A stretch of 64,000 nt of DNA. It comes from Trifolium pratense (lineage: Eukaryota > Streptophyta > Magnoliopsida > Fabales > Fabaceae). The notes under the pieces are model-generated. The model searched no databases and was not told the origin of the DNA. It was given only the letters and a program-made list of their open reading frames with translations. Positions 24,441 to 36,886 of the stretch are shown here, piece by piece. The stretch spans positions 37,609,362-37,673,361 of the forward strand of contig NC_060061.1 of the NCBI RefSeq assembly GCF_020283565.1, given 5' to 3'. Each line of letters starts with the position of its first letter. Within the stretch, counting starts at the first letter, position 1. Position numbers and translations under genes: made by a program.

Positions 24441-24882
24441 TAATTTTACCTTACGAATATTATTAAGAATTGTGTCCTACCATTAAGAACAATGAATACT
24501 AAACCAAAATTAGTAATACAATCATCACATTGATTACTTGATAAATATGAACGAACTCAATGATATTATAGTCTATCAATTCAGGTCATTCATCTTATTC
24601 ATGTACGAGTCCTATAATATTGGGTGTGTATTATAGAAAATACAAACCCTGCAATGGAAAGAGGTAAAGATTAATAAAGAGTGACACTTGGCAAAATTTA
24701 TAAGACTAATTATCCCGTTGAGTATAATTGATTAATTTGGTTTAATTTTTGTTCTTTTACATCCTAATATTATGTTAAAAGACTAAAGTTGTAATTTTAT
24801 TTTTAAAAATTAATAACAAAATAAAAAGTCAACCTTATAAGGATTAATCTTTATTAGTAAAAAATTATAAAAAATGTAAACC

Positions 24883-24914
<32 letters not shown>

Positions 24915-24917
<3 letters not shown>

Positions 24918-25313
24918 GAGGGATCCGTTGACTCCAGGAGTAAGTCTCCATTGACTTACTCCGCTTAATAACTCGATATCGGCATTATATTTCTTCAATC
25001 CAACCGTTGAATTCAAAGATCTCATGTGATTAAAGGGACATGTGATTACTGGCATGCATAATTGACACATTCTGATTTGCTTGCAAAACAGAATATACAT
25101 ATATAATATATGGGCGGTGTATGCCGCCAGAAAAGTTAAAGAACAACTGTATAACACTTTTTGGCGGTCTAGGCCGCTAATAAGTTTACCAATGAGCGTT
25201 TTATTGGTGAATTTTGGCCACCAGTTGGCCGACAATAAATTCGAATAAAGTGGCGGTTTTACCCACTTACAGAGGGTTTTTGGCCCTCAATAAATTGTGT
25301 GTTTCTTGTAGTG
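24915..25313 (-). mobile_element. Terminal fragment of a CACTA transposon
   Basis: Read on the minus strand, the sequence begins at 25313 with CACTACAAGAAACACACAAT, the diagnostic start of CACTA (En/Spm) elements. Subterminal GC-rich repeats of the ggcggt/gccgcc type follow (near 25110-25175 and 25250), the expected transposase-binding region. The matching opposite end was not found, and the AT microsatellite at 24885-24914 lies beyond, so the element is truncated. The left limit is a guess. Confidence 0.6.
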
Positions 25314-26065
25314 AGCTTGTTTGTATCTCTCTATTCTTTTATTTACTCGTAAACGACACATTTCATGAATGTTGTATAAATACCTCTATTTAGAAAATAT
25401 ATGCAAGGTATATACTCTTTTCTAACTTAAACTTCTCACTATTTACTCTCTTATTAACTTGAGCATTGAGGTACCATCTCCCGCCACTTTCAACACCAAC
25501 AGAACACTGTTCCATTCCGGCCAATCTTCTCTGTCTAACCCGATGAATTTTCATTCTATTTATTTCCAAATCATATCTTATGAGAAGTTTTAAAAATTAT
25601 GTGAAGACAAAATTCAAATGTATTGCTTCCGTCTCAAAAATTAGTATCAATGTGCTCCTAAAAGATCTAAATTATGGGAATACTTTAAAATGCATACCAA
25701 AGGATAAAATATCCAAATTCAAATATATATAGGGAATATGTATTAATAATGAAAAGAAAAAAAAATTAAAGAATATTGTGATCCCCTTTGTGCTACTCTT
25801 CTATCACCTAATATATACGACTCATTTAAAATTTCACAATATTAATAAAAACTGTTTAAATTTTTTTTTTTTTTACAAAGTTTTAAAAAATTATTAATAA
25901 ATATCATATCCGTTTTTTTTTACATGAGTGAGGTCACTTTTATAAATTAGTCAATTAATTGATATATTTGGTTTATGGTATAGATCAAATATATTAATTA
26001 TTCAATAAATTTAAGAATGATTTGTCTCTTATAAAAATATCAGACATAATACTTATTATTAATTT

Positions 26066-27148
26066 TTTTTATATCTACTTAGGAAAATGCTAGTTTCAGC
26101 GAACTGATTTCCACGAATGTACAGCGAATGAGTTGGCAAATCTATATCGGACCCACTCACATTTATTTATTCATTTTAATTAATTCAATTTATCTCTTCT
26201 CTCTCATCCTTTTTCATCTCTTCCAAGTTCCACCGCCAACAACAAGTTCCTTCTCCTCTCTGAAATTTGCTCTTATTCTTCTTCCAAATTAAACTTGCTC
26301 TCTAAAATTTGCTAACAAAATCTAAGGGAATTACAGTATAATAATAAGATATGCATAAAAGGCTAAGAGAATTACGGTATAATAAATAGGCATAAGATAT
26401 GCCAACAAAATACAAGATACAAGATTAGAGAGAATATCCCCACTGTCAAAACAAGAGAATTGAAACTCTCAATCACTCAAAGAATACATCAGAACATGTT
26501 AAAACAACGAGGACAGGGAAAAATAGTATCATGCCTAATTGACGCCAAACAGCAGACAACAAGCAGAAACAACAGATTGATCACACAAAAAGACACAATT
26601 CGGACCAGAGCTTCATTGGACCTAGGACTACGCCAGGAGTTCTAAAATTGTGCAGAATTTTTTTTCAGACCCCATGCCAAGCTTAAACCCGCAACTAAAC
26701 GGCTCCGATTCTTGAATACTAGAGTTTCTAATTTCTCTTCAAAATGGCCAATTATTCACTTCATGAGTGATGAGCCAATTTAAGGGAGTGAACTTACTTG
26801 ATATAATTTTTTTGATGAACTTGTTGTTACTTGTTACCACTTTTTGAATCAAGTAGTTTTCTTGTATGTTCACAACTTCACGATGGTGTTTTGCTCTATT
26901 ATCACAAGACCGATAAAAATACAGAGCCACAGAGCTATAACCGCATATGCTTAAACGGTGGTCTTGTTAATCCTATCCTATAAAGTATATATGTTTGTTT
27001 TAAGTTAAAAGGAACAGTTAGCGCTCTTATGCGGCAAATCGGCACACACGATACAATTTTTTTTTTTTAGTAAATTAAAAACGGTGGGACCACAGCAGTT
27101 CGTGGAATTCACGAAGGTTTCCTTCGCTGTATATAGCAGCGATGATCT
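26066..27148. mobile_element. Unclassified 1.1-kb element between 15-bp direct repeats
   Basis: The direct repeat acttattattaattt lies at 26051-26065 and 27149-27163. Near the inner ends there are imperfect inverted repeats: left cagcgaactgatttccacga, right the inverse of a segment reading ttcgtggaattcacgaaggt and cagcgaag. The interior (26210-27050) is low in repeats but contains no recognised protein. The flanks could be a retroposition-type duplication or chance similarity in AT-rich DNA. The class is undecided. Confidence 0.45.
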
Positions 27149-27857
27149 ACTTATTATTAATTTAGTTAATAGCAAATAAATTTTGTCAAAAATGTATACC
27201 AGTTTTCTTTAAATTACTTTGTAATTGTTATTAACCTCACATAATTCTAAAATTCCTTGCACACTTTCTACCACTTTTAACAGGAAAGAAAAGTATATAT
27301 GTTTCTTTGGGGAAAAGATATAATTTTACAGAAATAATTAATACAATAATATGAATTTTATATGCAGAACGCAAGGAGTATATATCAGCTTAGAATGGAC
27401 GAGAAAGTGAATAATGTCCATATGCAAAATTCATTCTGGACTAGTTCCTTTCGGATTCTTCTAAGAAGACAAATGCACTTAAGAGGTTTCAAGCCACGAC
27501 AAACTATAGAGATGTAAAGACATGTGTACAAATAACTACAATAACTGCTACTACCACCACCTTCAGCTAATAATTTATATCTTTGTCGCTTTCAATATCA
27601 TTCATTTCAAAATTTCTAAAATAATTTTATTACAATAAACAACAAATGCTTTCCATTTTTGTCCAAGAAATTGTGATCAATATTGTAAACAACAAAATCA
27701 TCATATTATCCTTTAAATCACTGCCAAACATTGCAGAGAAACTCGCAAAAATCTAGCTCCCTCTTTTGCAGGGAGTTGACTATTCCCAACGGTTTAACCG
27801 AGAAAATTAACCTTTCAGTTATCTCATGTTAACTCGTATGGTTGAGAGTTAATAGTA

Positions 27858-29459
27858 TTATTCAGACTCCCAACCATACGAGTTAACCAACGGTTTTTCG
27901 AGCATCTTTTTTTCGAACTTCTTATTATCTAGAATAACCAACTTCGATATCGCTAACGCTATCGTCTCAGACTCAGCGGAATGAATTACATCATTCTTCT
28001 TCTGATGCAAAAGTAGAGGACCTTGCAAGACTCCCGTTGACTTTGACTTTTTTAACTTCATTACACCCGTTTTCTCTGAAACCATTTGAATCCCACTCTT
28101 TCTACTACAACTACCAACACAAATAGAAGAAGAACCAACGGTCTTAGATCTTGTTATTCTTTTCGACGGCTTAGATCTCGTTCCTTTTTTGGAGGGTTTA
28201 CTCTCATACTCTACACTCGCTACACTTGATACTTTACTCTTTCTTCTACTGCTTCCACTCTTTACAATCTTCACAACTTCCTCACTCTTATTATCATCCC
28301 AATCATAATTATAATGATGATGATAATCATAATTATAATCATAATCATGATCATAAGCTTCTTCCCAACTCATCAACGGTTGCGCGCTTTCCACACGCGT
28401 CACGCGCCGTCTCAAACTACTCCAAATCGGCGACGAATGAATCCTCTTCCTCGCCAATTTAAGACACTCCACAACCTCCACCATCCCCGGCCGTTTCTCC
28501 GCCGTCGATCTAACACATCTCGCTGCAATCACAGCAATCTGCCTCATCACCGCCATATCCGACGGCGTTCCAATTCTCCGATCACAGATCCCGACGAAAT
28601 CACCTCGCCTAATCAACGGCACCGCCCAATCAACAACCGACGGAGGACTATAATTAACATCAATAGCATTTCTTCCACTGATTATCTCCAACAACAAGAT
28701 CCCGAAACTGAACACATCACTTTTCGCACTAAGATCCTCCGGCGCAAGATAGCATGGATCAAGATACCCTAACGTCCCCGCCGGTGGTGTACACTTAACA
28801 CGAACATCCTCCACGTGTCCTCTAAGAGCAAGACCGAAATCACCGAGTCTCGCTTTCCAATCTCGATCGATTAAAACATTGGAAGATTTAATATCACGAT
28901 GAATCACCGGTGGATTTGAACCGTGTAACGTTCGAACCGCTTTCGCAACTTGTAATGCGAACCGGAAGCGTTTGGTCCAACCGGGCGGTTTATTTGTAGA
29001 ATGTAATAGATCGTGAAGTGAACCGTTTGGCATATATTCAACGACAATTAATTTATTGCCGTTAAGATCGGTGCAGTAACCGATGAGATTCACGAGACGA
29101 TGATTTGGAACTTGTGAGAGAATCTCGATCTCGTTTTCAGCTGGACTTGTACAGTTACCGCAACCGGTGCAGTTATTGTTGCTGTGATTATGAAGTGCTT
29201 TTGTAGTTAACTTTGTTGTTTTAACGGCGACGATTAGATCGCCTCCGTTTAAAGTAGCACGGTATACTCTGCCGTGGCTACCTTTACCAAGGTAGCTTTC
29301 AGCAGAGAAACCGTTAGTAGCGGCGACGAGGTCGGTGTAATTAAACTCTTTGATGGAGTGTGTACGGTTTGTTATTGATTTGTTTCTTTTTTTGAGATCC
29401 CAATAGTGAGGATCACAAGTAGCTATTGCAGATTCTGCATTGCAAAAAAGATAGCCCAT
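27858..29459 (-). CDS. Receptor-like cytoplasmic kinase (Ser/Thr kinase)
   Basis: This is a 533-residue intronless protein kinase with no signal peptide or membrane segment, placing it among receptor-like cytoplasmic kinases. It resembles the Arabidopsis At1g28390/At3g51990 type, which share the N-terminus MGYLFCNAESAIA. The kinase domain spans about residues 52-335: glycine loop GKGSHGRV (58-65), catalytic lysine in VAVK (K80), HRDIKSSN (187-194) with D189, DFG (207-209) and APE (239-241). An insert with CTGCGNC (97-103) lies between beta3 and helix C. After the kinase comes a tail of about 200 residues. It holds an Asp/Tyr/His repeat (about 369-389), two KPSK blocks and a basic Ser-rich region. 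All catalytic residues are present, so it should be active. Its upstream partner receptor is unknown. The start ATG at 29459 matches family N-termini. Confidence 0.95.
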   Translation of the reverse strand: MGYLFCNAESAIATCDPHYWDLKKRNKSITNRTHSIKEFNYTDLVAATNGFSAESYLGKGSHGRVYRATLNGGDLIVAVKTTKLTTKALHNHSNNNCTGCGNCTSPAENEIEILSQVPNHRLVNLIGYCTDLNGNKLIVVEYMPNGSLHDLLHSTNKPPGWTKRFRFALQVAKAVRTLHGSNPPVIHRDIKSSNVLIDRDWKARLGDFGLALRGHVEDVRVKCTPPAGTLGYLDPCYLAPEDLSAKSDVFSFGILLLEIISGRNAIDVNYSPPSVVDWAVPLIRRGDFVGICDRRIGTPSDMAVMRQIAVIAARCVRSTAEKRPGMVEVVECLKLARKRIHSSPIWSSLRRRVTRVESAQPLMSWEEAYDHDYDYNYDYHHHYNYDWDDNKSEEVVKIVKSGSSRRKSKVSSVASVEYESKPSKKGTRSKPSKRITRSKTVGSSSICVGSCSRKSGIQMVSEKTGVMKLKKSKSTGVLQGPLLLHQKKNDVIHSAESETIALAISKLVILDNKKFEKKMLEKPLVNSYGWESE

Positions 29460-29990
29460 GGAAATGGAAAATGGAAATGAATTTGTTTTGTTTGTTAATG
29501 AGTTGGGTTTGGTAAGAGAAAGAAAATGGAAGAGAAATTGGATAGAATTGAAATGAAAAGAGAGGGAGAGAAAGAAAAGAAGGAATATGGGGTGAGAAAA
29601 CCCATAATAAGAGTGTAAAGAAAGAAAGAAAGAAAAGTGTGTTGAATGAATTCAACTTTAAAGAACAAAAAGTCGTAAATGATTCGCAGCTTTGTGTTTG
29701 TGAATGCAATTCAAGCTTGGACGCATAATTTTTTTTTTATTATTATTATTTTATTATTATTTTTTTAATGCTTTATTTGGTTACTTTTTCTTTATCTTTC
29801 ATGATGTTTTTGCTTTCCAATTTAATTTAATTAATGTTTTCTGCATGCAAAGTCGTGCACCACACTCACTGGCGTACCAATGCAGTTGGCAATTTTTCAA
29901 ATTTAATTTTTAAATCTAGATCATAAATAAGAGGCTTCTAGGGTGGACATGGCTAATATGCGGTCCTAATCAACTGTATGCATTGAATTA
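29460..29990. other. Kinase gene upstream region
   Basis: The stretch should contain the 5' UTR and promoter of the minus-strand kinase. A purine-rich zone (gaaagaaagaaagaaaag near 29615-29637) would be a CT-rich leader in the transcript. AT-only DNA near 29728-29770 follows. Minus-strand ORFs here are low-complexity leader translations. Confidence 0.5.
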
Positions 29991-29996
29991 ATGTAG

Positions 29997-30174
29997 GGGA
30001 ATGTTAACTTGTGTCCTTAAGGCACATGTTAAGAAGATAAATGTGGAAAATATTTATTGAACTTGTGTTGTATTCAATTCTCTAAGCATTAAATTTTTTG
30101 TATCATTAAATGCTATATATTTCTATTTTTAGCTAGCTTAACATGTGCCATTAGGGCACAAGTTAACATGACCC
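29997..30174. mobile_element. MITE related to the 'TAAACAGTGCCC' family
   Basis: The ends gaatgttaacttgtgtcctt and the inverse of gggcacaagttaacatgac are inverted repeats. The layout is like the 176-185-bp family at 30378, 46063 and 56721, but the end sequence differs (acttgtg for acagtgc). No clear target duplication was found. Confidence 0.6.
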
Positions 30175-30377
30175 TTAGTCAATCTTTAATTTGATTTTCA
30201 TATTGGTTTAAGTGTTAGTAGTTGTTAATTACACCAATATAGACTATGAATACATTAAAGGAAATTAGGAAAGAAAATGGTAAACAAGACTTTGTGAATT
30301 GAAATACTTTATTTTTTTGTACAATGTAAATTGAATACTTTAAAAATGTACTCCGGAGTAAAAGGTTATTTTTTAAA

Positions 30378-30562
30378 GGGTCTTGTTAAACAGTGCCTCC
30401 GGGGCACTCTTTAAGCATTCTATTTAAAGAAATAATTTACTAAAAAAGTGAAACATTTCAATTTTCGAGGCGTTGACTTCGCACATTTTCATAAAATTTT
30501 AACAAAAACTTACTATTTAAGATGCTTAAAGAGTGCCCCGGGGGCACCGTTTAGCATTTTCC
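30378..30562. mobile_element. MITE, 'TAAACAGTGCCC' family, 9-bp target duplication
   Basis: The left end reads ggtcttgttaaacagtgcct; the right end reads gggcaccgtttagcattttc and is its inverse. The flanks ttttttaaa at 30369-30377 and 30563-30571 are an exact 9-bp duplication. No coding capacity. It is one of at least three complete copies with 9-bp duplications in this window. Confidence 0.85.
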
Positions 30563-30599
30563 TTTTTTAAAATATTAAGATTGTCTTTAATTTTATTTT

Positions 30600-32800
30600 G
30601 GTATATTTAACAAGTGTTTCGAGAACGCTGTTTAATATGACCAACGTTGTTTAATATGACCCATAGATTAAATATTAGATAAATAAGAGAGGTGATTCAT
30701 ATGTTCTGAATAATGTTTTTCAATTAAGATGTGTTGTTTTACTACTCTTATCTTGCAACAATTCTTTTGCATCAGAAAGAGAATTCTGATTGTCTGGAAA
30801 AACAAGGGAGGACTACTAGAGCAACAAACTTCTAGATATGCGACTTGCTGATTTTTTGAAGAATGCAGTCGCACATCTGGATTATATTCAAGATCTCTGG
30901 GTGTGGTTTGAATTCTTCCAACATTTATGATGAGGTTTTAAATCTCAATATTGTTCATAACATGACAATTTTTCTCGCTTTTCTTGCTTGAAGAAGTTTT
31001 GATTCTTAGGCACACTTGTCAGTTAGTGATACTTTAACACCCCTATTTGCTTAAAAATAAATTGTAGGGATTTGAATCCTCTATTCCATGCAGTCACTGC
31101 TTTAGAGCCTTGAGATTGAATTTTCATTAAACAAATAATATACTTTAATAAAAGTGAATGGTTGAGATTAACCTGCAGTCAAATAGTGACTGCAGCTGCA
31201 GGGAATCCATTTCATATTCCTTTCTGCCATTTCTCCGGTGCAATTATCATACTTTGGATTAACTTCATCTTGTAGTGATAAAACATTGACCCATTGACCA
31301 ACATGTGATACAAATGATAGATGTTTAGGTTCTTTAACCATTTAGTTAAGAGTTCAATCACCGGTCAAATATAAAAAAATAATTATTGGGAAATGTCAAC
31401 CTCTTAGAAGAATCTTGGTTACCTCGAGGGATAAAACTTTATAATTGCACAAAGAATATCTTAGTTTAAAAAAAAAAAAAATTGTTCTGTTGTTAGGTGT
31501 TACTCATTACACTCTTTTAAATTGGATCCTCAACAACCGTTCTCTTTGCATGACTCCTTCTGATGTTCAAATTTTAACCGATGGATTAGACCAACAATTA
31601 CGAAGAAAAACAAATATTTATAAAATAAAATGCTATTTCTATTTTTTTTTTTCTTTCACTCAAGTAACTAGCATGTGATTTTGTAACATGTTACCATTCA
31701 GCTTATGAAATACGAATTCAAAATTTGGATGTTGAAAGCAACATATAACTTTTTTCTTGTAAACAAAAACAGAGGAAATAGATTTAAATGTTGAAAGCAT
31801 GAAAAACATGGTCCAAATATTTTTTTAAGTGACATTACCCTGAACTACCACAAAGTGTATGGACAAATGACAAACAAATGACATGCTTAAATAACATCTG
31901 TTTATAGTTTAATCTAAACACTTAAACATGGGAGTAGTATGAGACAATTAATGTGTTGGTTGTTTTTGTTAGCAAGAGAACCTTGAAATAGGAAATGGAA
32001 CTTTCCTATTCTATCAACATTTCTTATGATAAAATATTTATTTCCTATAAAATTGAGGGGTTGAAATTTGAAAGTCACCTTTTAGCTTTTAAAATTAATG
32101 CCAATGGTAGATGGCCGAATTTCACATAACTTCTAGAGGTCATTTTTGTACAATCAATTATAGAACTTGATCAAAATTTACTCTACCTAATTCACTATGA
32201 TTTTATAAAAGCTAGAGTGTATTTCTGCAAAACTATGGATCTCACCGCAATTTCAACAAATTTACCATGATATCAAAGGAAACAAAAGTAAATTATGGAA
32301 AATGATAAATTAATGTTGTTTCTTCCGTGTGTATGTTAAATGTTCCACTTATAGAGGTGTTAAAATTGATTATAGATGTGTATAGTTTATTAACTAAATG
32401 GAAATCTAAAACGTTCATTTTAAATTGTGGTTGTTCGATCAAAAGCGAACGTCTTATATTTTAATTTTTAAAAATATACAAATTAAAATTCTGACTCTGA
32501 AATTTGAAACGTTTGATTTTGACCAGATGTTCTTAATCTTACAAACTTCATAGAGTCGTAGAGTGTTGACTACACTCAATCTAGATCCAACAAGATATAC
32601 TTCTTTGAATCTTAAATATAAACAAAGATTCATGGTTATGGTTGTTGTATGGCTCGGCAAATGCATCCATCCCAAGGAAGGAGGAGGTTCGGTTGAATAA
32701 ATCGGTCTCTATAACAAAATTATGTGGTATTAAAATTGGTCAAATTGGGTGGCTCGATCTTAAAAAAAAATAAAGGACACTTGAAATATGTGAAAATTTT
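30600..32800. other. Intergenic DNA, no gene recognised
   Basis: The region is AT-rich. It includes a probable small MITE near 31068-31210: ggatttgaatcctctattcc and the inverse end around gcagctgcagggaatcc form inverted repeats. The plus-strand ORF at 31445-31678 matches no family I know. Nothing else could be supported. Confidence 0.4.
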
Positions 32801-32802
32801 AA

Positions 32803-32860
32803 AGGGTCTTTTAAACGGTGCTCTTGGGGTACACTTGTTAAAAGCATATTAAAAATGTAA
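32803..32860. repeat. Partial copy of the 'TAAACAGTGCCC' MITE family
   Basis: The segment gggtcttttaaacggtgctc followed by ggggtacacttgttaaaagc resembles the left end of the family, with no matching right end nearby. It is a truncated copy. Confidence 0.55.
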
Positions 32861-32999
32861 ATTAATGATAAAATTAATGATTGAAAAGTAATTTTCAAGA
32901 TTACTATCTAATTAAATATAAAAATGCAATTACACTATCTAATAAACCGAAAAGTTATGAAAATTAGTACTACAAAACATTAAACAAATTTAATCATGA

Positions 33000-34790
33000 A
33001 ATTAATTATATAAATCTAATAATTAATAAATATTATTTAAACATTAAAATATAAAATATTTTGAAAATTGACTATTTTTCTTTGGTAAAGTATATTGACG
33101 GTTCTATCTCATAAAATATAAGAAATACAATTATGTGCATACTATTTTTCTCTATTTACTTTATTTTGAAAAGTTTCAACTCATTGTGTTGAAACTCATT
33201 GGCGTTATTATTATCCTATCATTAGTTTGAAAATATGTGATCATTCTTCCCGGTTTTTTCATGTCTCTATTGTGGTGGGTGGGTGAGCTTAAAAAAGGAC
33301 CAAAGTCAAAAGGAACTACATATTCTTAATACAAATCATCGATGTTTGACGTTGTTTTGCAAGTTGAATTTGAATATTTTGAATTCGTTTGAATTTGGAT
33401 GATAGTAGTATGTAAATTTTCTTTCATTTCCATGCAATGGTCCCACGGGTCCACGTGTATGGATGTTATTTGTAGGATGAAAATCTACTCCCACTACAAT
33501 GGAAAGTTATCCGATTTAATCATGCAGGTTAACCAATGACTCAGCAGCTCGATCAATTAACCAATACCCCCACCAACTCGATGACCGGCCCGATTTTTAA
33601 AACATTGTATCACACTTTTTTTTTAAGCAGTATGGTGTTGACTGTTGACCAATGTATTTTTTTTTGTCATGTGCTGACCAATGTATTAAATGTAATATTT
33701 AGATATAGAAAGTTCAATTAAAAGTATTTGAGTTTTTTGTTTTTATATTAACCTCTGATTTTTAGAGAAGAGCTCCGACAATCCAAAATTCAACTAGGTG
33801 TCAATTTGAATTTCTTTCGAACAATTCGTCCAAAAAAGAATTCATTAATCACTTGAACCCAATTTTTCGGTTAAAAGTATTTGATTTTGATGTATTTATA
33901 TTCGACATACAGATCTGAATCTAACCTTAAGCCTTACATTTCAATTGCTTATCATTTATCTCAATTTACTATAATGAATCCTGATTCATTCATCCTAATA
34001 AATCACTACCTAAACTTAATAAGCCACCTTTTTTTTTGGTCAATTTGTATAGTAATTTTGAATTATTTTGGCATTAGTAAATGATATATAGTGACCAGTA
34101 ATAAGGGGGTTAGTAAGAAACCTAAGTGCAAGAATATTAAGTTATTATAATATTCACGTTTAAACTACAAAAAGCTCTATATACTTAGATTAATTCTAAT
34201 AATATTGACTGCTATACACATTATATCAGCAAACATGGCAATTGGTAAATCTGTACATATTTAAAAAATCAACGATATCGTTGGATATAAATTCGGGAAA
34301 ATACTGTTTACTATAAGAAATTCCAGATAATACCCATCATTTACTTCGATGTTCCAACTTATTCTCTTCAAAATGACTCCCATGGTCAAAGCTCCTACAA
34401 CAGATAATAGCTCCCAGCTTGATCATCTTGATCTAGATTCACAGGTTCCCCCGAACATAGCACATGAGATGGTACAAAAGGACAAAAATAACTCTACAAT
34501 TCAATAAATACAAACATAAAAATGCCCTAAAACACATGAACTTCCAAGAAATGGTAAACATCCCCGGTTGACATTTGGACAGCAGTACAGTCAATTCAAT
34601 TTGTCGACCATATGCATGTTCGTTGGCAACTAAGAATTCCTATTCTTAGATTCTGTTATTTTTAAAGGATTTCCGGTTAACTGGCAAAGGCACAATATAT
34701 GAAATACAGGTTCAATAAGATATGGGCGACAAATGTTTTGAAAACAAAAATTGAAGATGAAAACGACGGGATAATAAAAACAAGGAATTT
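33000..34790. other. Intergenic DNA downstream of the ASG2-like gene
   Basis: No coding segment was recognised. Part of 34300-35051 is probably the 3' UTR of the ASG2-like gene transcribed from the right, but no polyadenylation site could be placed with confidence. Confidence 0.35.
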
Positions 34791-34797
34791 TTTTTGT

Positions 34798-34895
34798 CTC
34801 ATAATTTTATTGGAGGGGCTGGGGTTCCAACCCCGGATTCCCCACTTCTCCACACTTACAGTGTGCGAGTCTAACCACTAGGGTACTAGACCCAA
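34798..34895 (-). repeat. tRNA-like SINE (family 4) in the ASG2 3' region
   Basis: Read on the minus strand it starts gggtctagtaccctagtggt (box A-like) and has ccggggttggaaccccagcc (box B-like). A-rich flanks are on both sides. It sits about 160 bp beyond the stop codon of the ASG2-like gene, so it may lie in the 3' UTR. Confidence 0.65.
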
Positions 34896-35051
34896 AAAAA
34901 AAAAGGAATTTTCTTGTCGCCACCAATGGGATCCACTTTGGGATATTTATTTTATTAATAAGTTCGTAATTATACAATGAATTTCAATATTAAGACCAAT
35001 GCAAGAGAAAAGAACAAATGAACTAACCAGCTGGTGAAAATTAGTGAATCT

Positions 35052-36834
35052 TTAGCTTTGGGCACATTCAAAAGGGCGCAAGCGTAGTGATCCTTCAGGA
35101 AACTCGTGCATTCTAAATGGTTCTAAGAGTTCAAAGGGCCTGCAGAAAAAACAATCACTTAACAGCAATATACCCTAAATGGCTGATTTGTTTTGGGAAG
35201 CATTAAAGGAGAAGCTAATTTATTTAAACATATCTATGTAGCACCTGGACATTGTCAAAACTACAAGCACAACCTACTCTGTCAGATTAAATGAAGGAAT
35301 AATGATCAGCTAAGCAACTTCATAGAGTAAGTCAAGGAACGTTGAACAGATAAGAAATTTGTGAAGTTTGGACAAGATACACGTAATATTAAAGAGCAGC
35401 AGCTCAATTAATATAGAAGCTCGTCAATATTATGACTCCAGAGATTAAGAACAAATTGATAGACTGAAAACTATGTCATGCTTATTGTCACCGTCTAATT
35501 TACTTGAAAGACATCATGTACATGTGCAATAAAATGCAAAACCTAGCTGATCACTATATGATTCTCAATCTTATATCAGGAAATTTTAAGATTCTTACAG
35601 GATTGAATCCCTATTACGGGATAACTTTTGTTGATTATTCTCCATAGCAACCAACACATCACCAGTTTCTGGTCCTGCAGAACCACCAGCTACAGAAGAT
35701 GGAACAGGAGCACTTGGAGTCCATATCTAGAATAATCCACCACCAGAAAGCTTCAGAGATTGAAATATTTTATTCAACCATCAACCCAAATACATCATAA
35801 TAAGCAATCTCACCTTTATTGTGCTATCAATTCCACTGGTTGCCACAACAAAATCAAATGGATGACATTGTACGCAATTTACAACTGTAGGATGAAGAAA
35901 TAGCTTCAGATAAGAGTACAGGGGAAATACAAAAATCCCAAAACCATAGGAAAACAATGTTACCAGATTCGTCGCCACTCAATATTTTCATAAGTCTACC
36001 AGTCCGCTTTTCCCAAATAAACCATCTGCCATCATCACTTCCGCTGGCAACATATTCACCTACAAATATACAAATGAGAAGTTATAAATAAAAATTGCAA
36101 ATATGGACCAAATGTTAATGCACACTTGTTGCATATTTTCAAGAGATAAACAGATCAAAACGAGAAGATTCAATATGATAGATTGGTAGCATAATAAAAC
36201 AGTCACATGCCGAAAATATACAAGAAACCACCTGGTGCCTATGCACATATCACCTAAACCAGTGCTTTACATTTCTAAAGAAAATACCATCATTCAAAGT
36301 TAAAGAGACAACTCAAGAGGGTATATTTTTAGGCTTAACTACACATTTGGTCCCTTACGTTTATTTTAGGTTTCAATTTGGTCCCTTACGTTTAAAAAGT
36401 ATCAATTTGGTCCCTTACGTTTATTTTAGGTTTCAAGTTAGTCCTTTCCGTCAATTTTGTCACATGTGGCAGCCAATTTGCATATGTGGACAGACACGTG
36501 GCACTTGGACACACTGACACGTTATTGTTCAAACGGTGTTAGTGACAAAACTAACGGAAAGGACTAACTTGAAACCTAAAATAAACGTAAGGGACCAAAT
36601 TGATACTTTTTAAACGTAAGGGACCAAATTGAAACATAAAATAAACGTAAGGGACCAAATGTGTAGTTAAGCCATATTTTTATCTATTTCAAGGGAAACT
36701 GTTTGTTACTCACCATGTAATTGTAATCCTAGTATTGAATAGATTAAAGGAAATAAATCTTCTTTGGACATAACATACATTTTCTCCGAAGCGAACTTCA
36801 ACAAGGCAAGAATGCCATATGAACATACACGGCA

Positions 36835-36886
<52 letters not shown>

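Larger units (their letters stand above)
23650..24833 (+). repeat. Direct duplication of a segment of about 380 bp
   Basis: Copy 1 (about 23650-24120) and copy 2 (about 24450-24830) share long blocks, including acgaatattattaagaattg, tgcaatggaaagaggtaaag and aaaattaataacaa. Copy 1 is longer because a SINE-like unit (about 23942-24060) interrupts it; copy 2 reads through that point. A palindromic tandem array lies between the copies. Confidence 0.8.

Noticed and set aside
28226..28772. Plus-strand ORFs of 78 and 152 codons
   Set aside because: They are antisense shadows of the kinase coding sequence.
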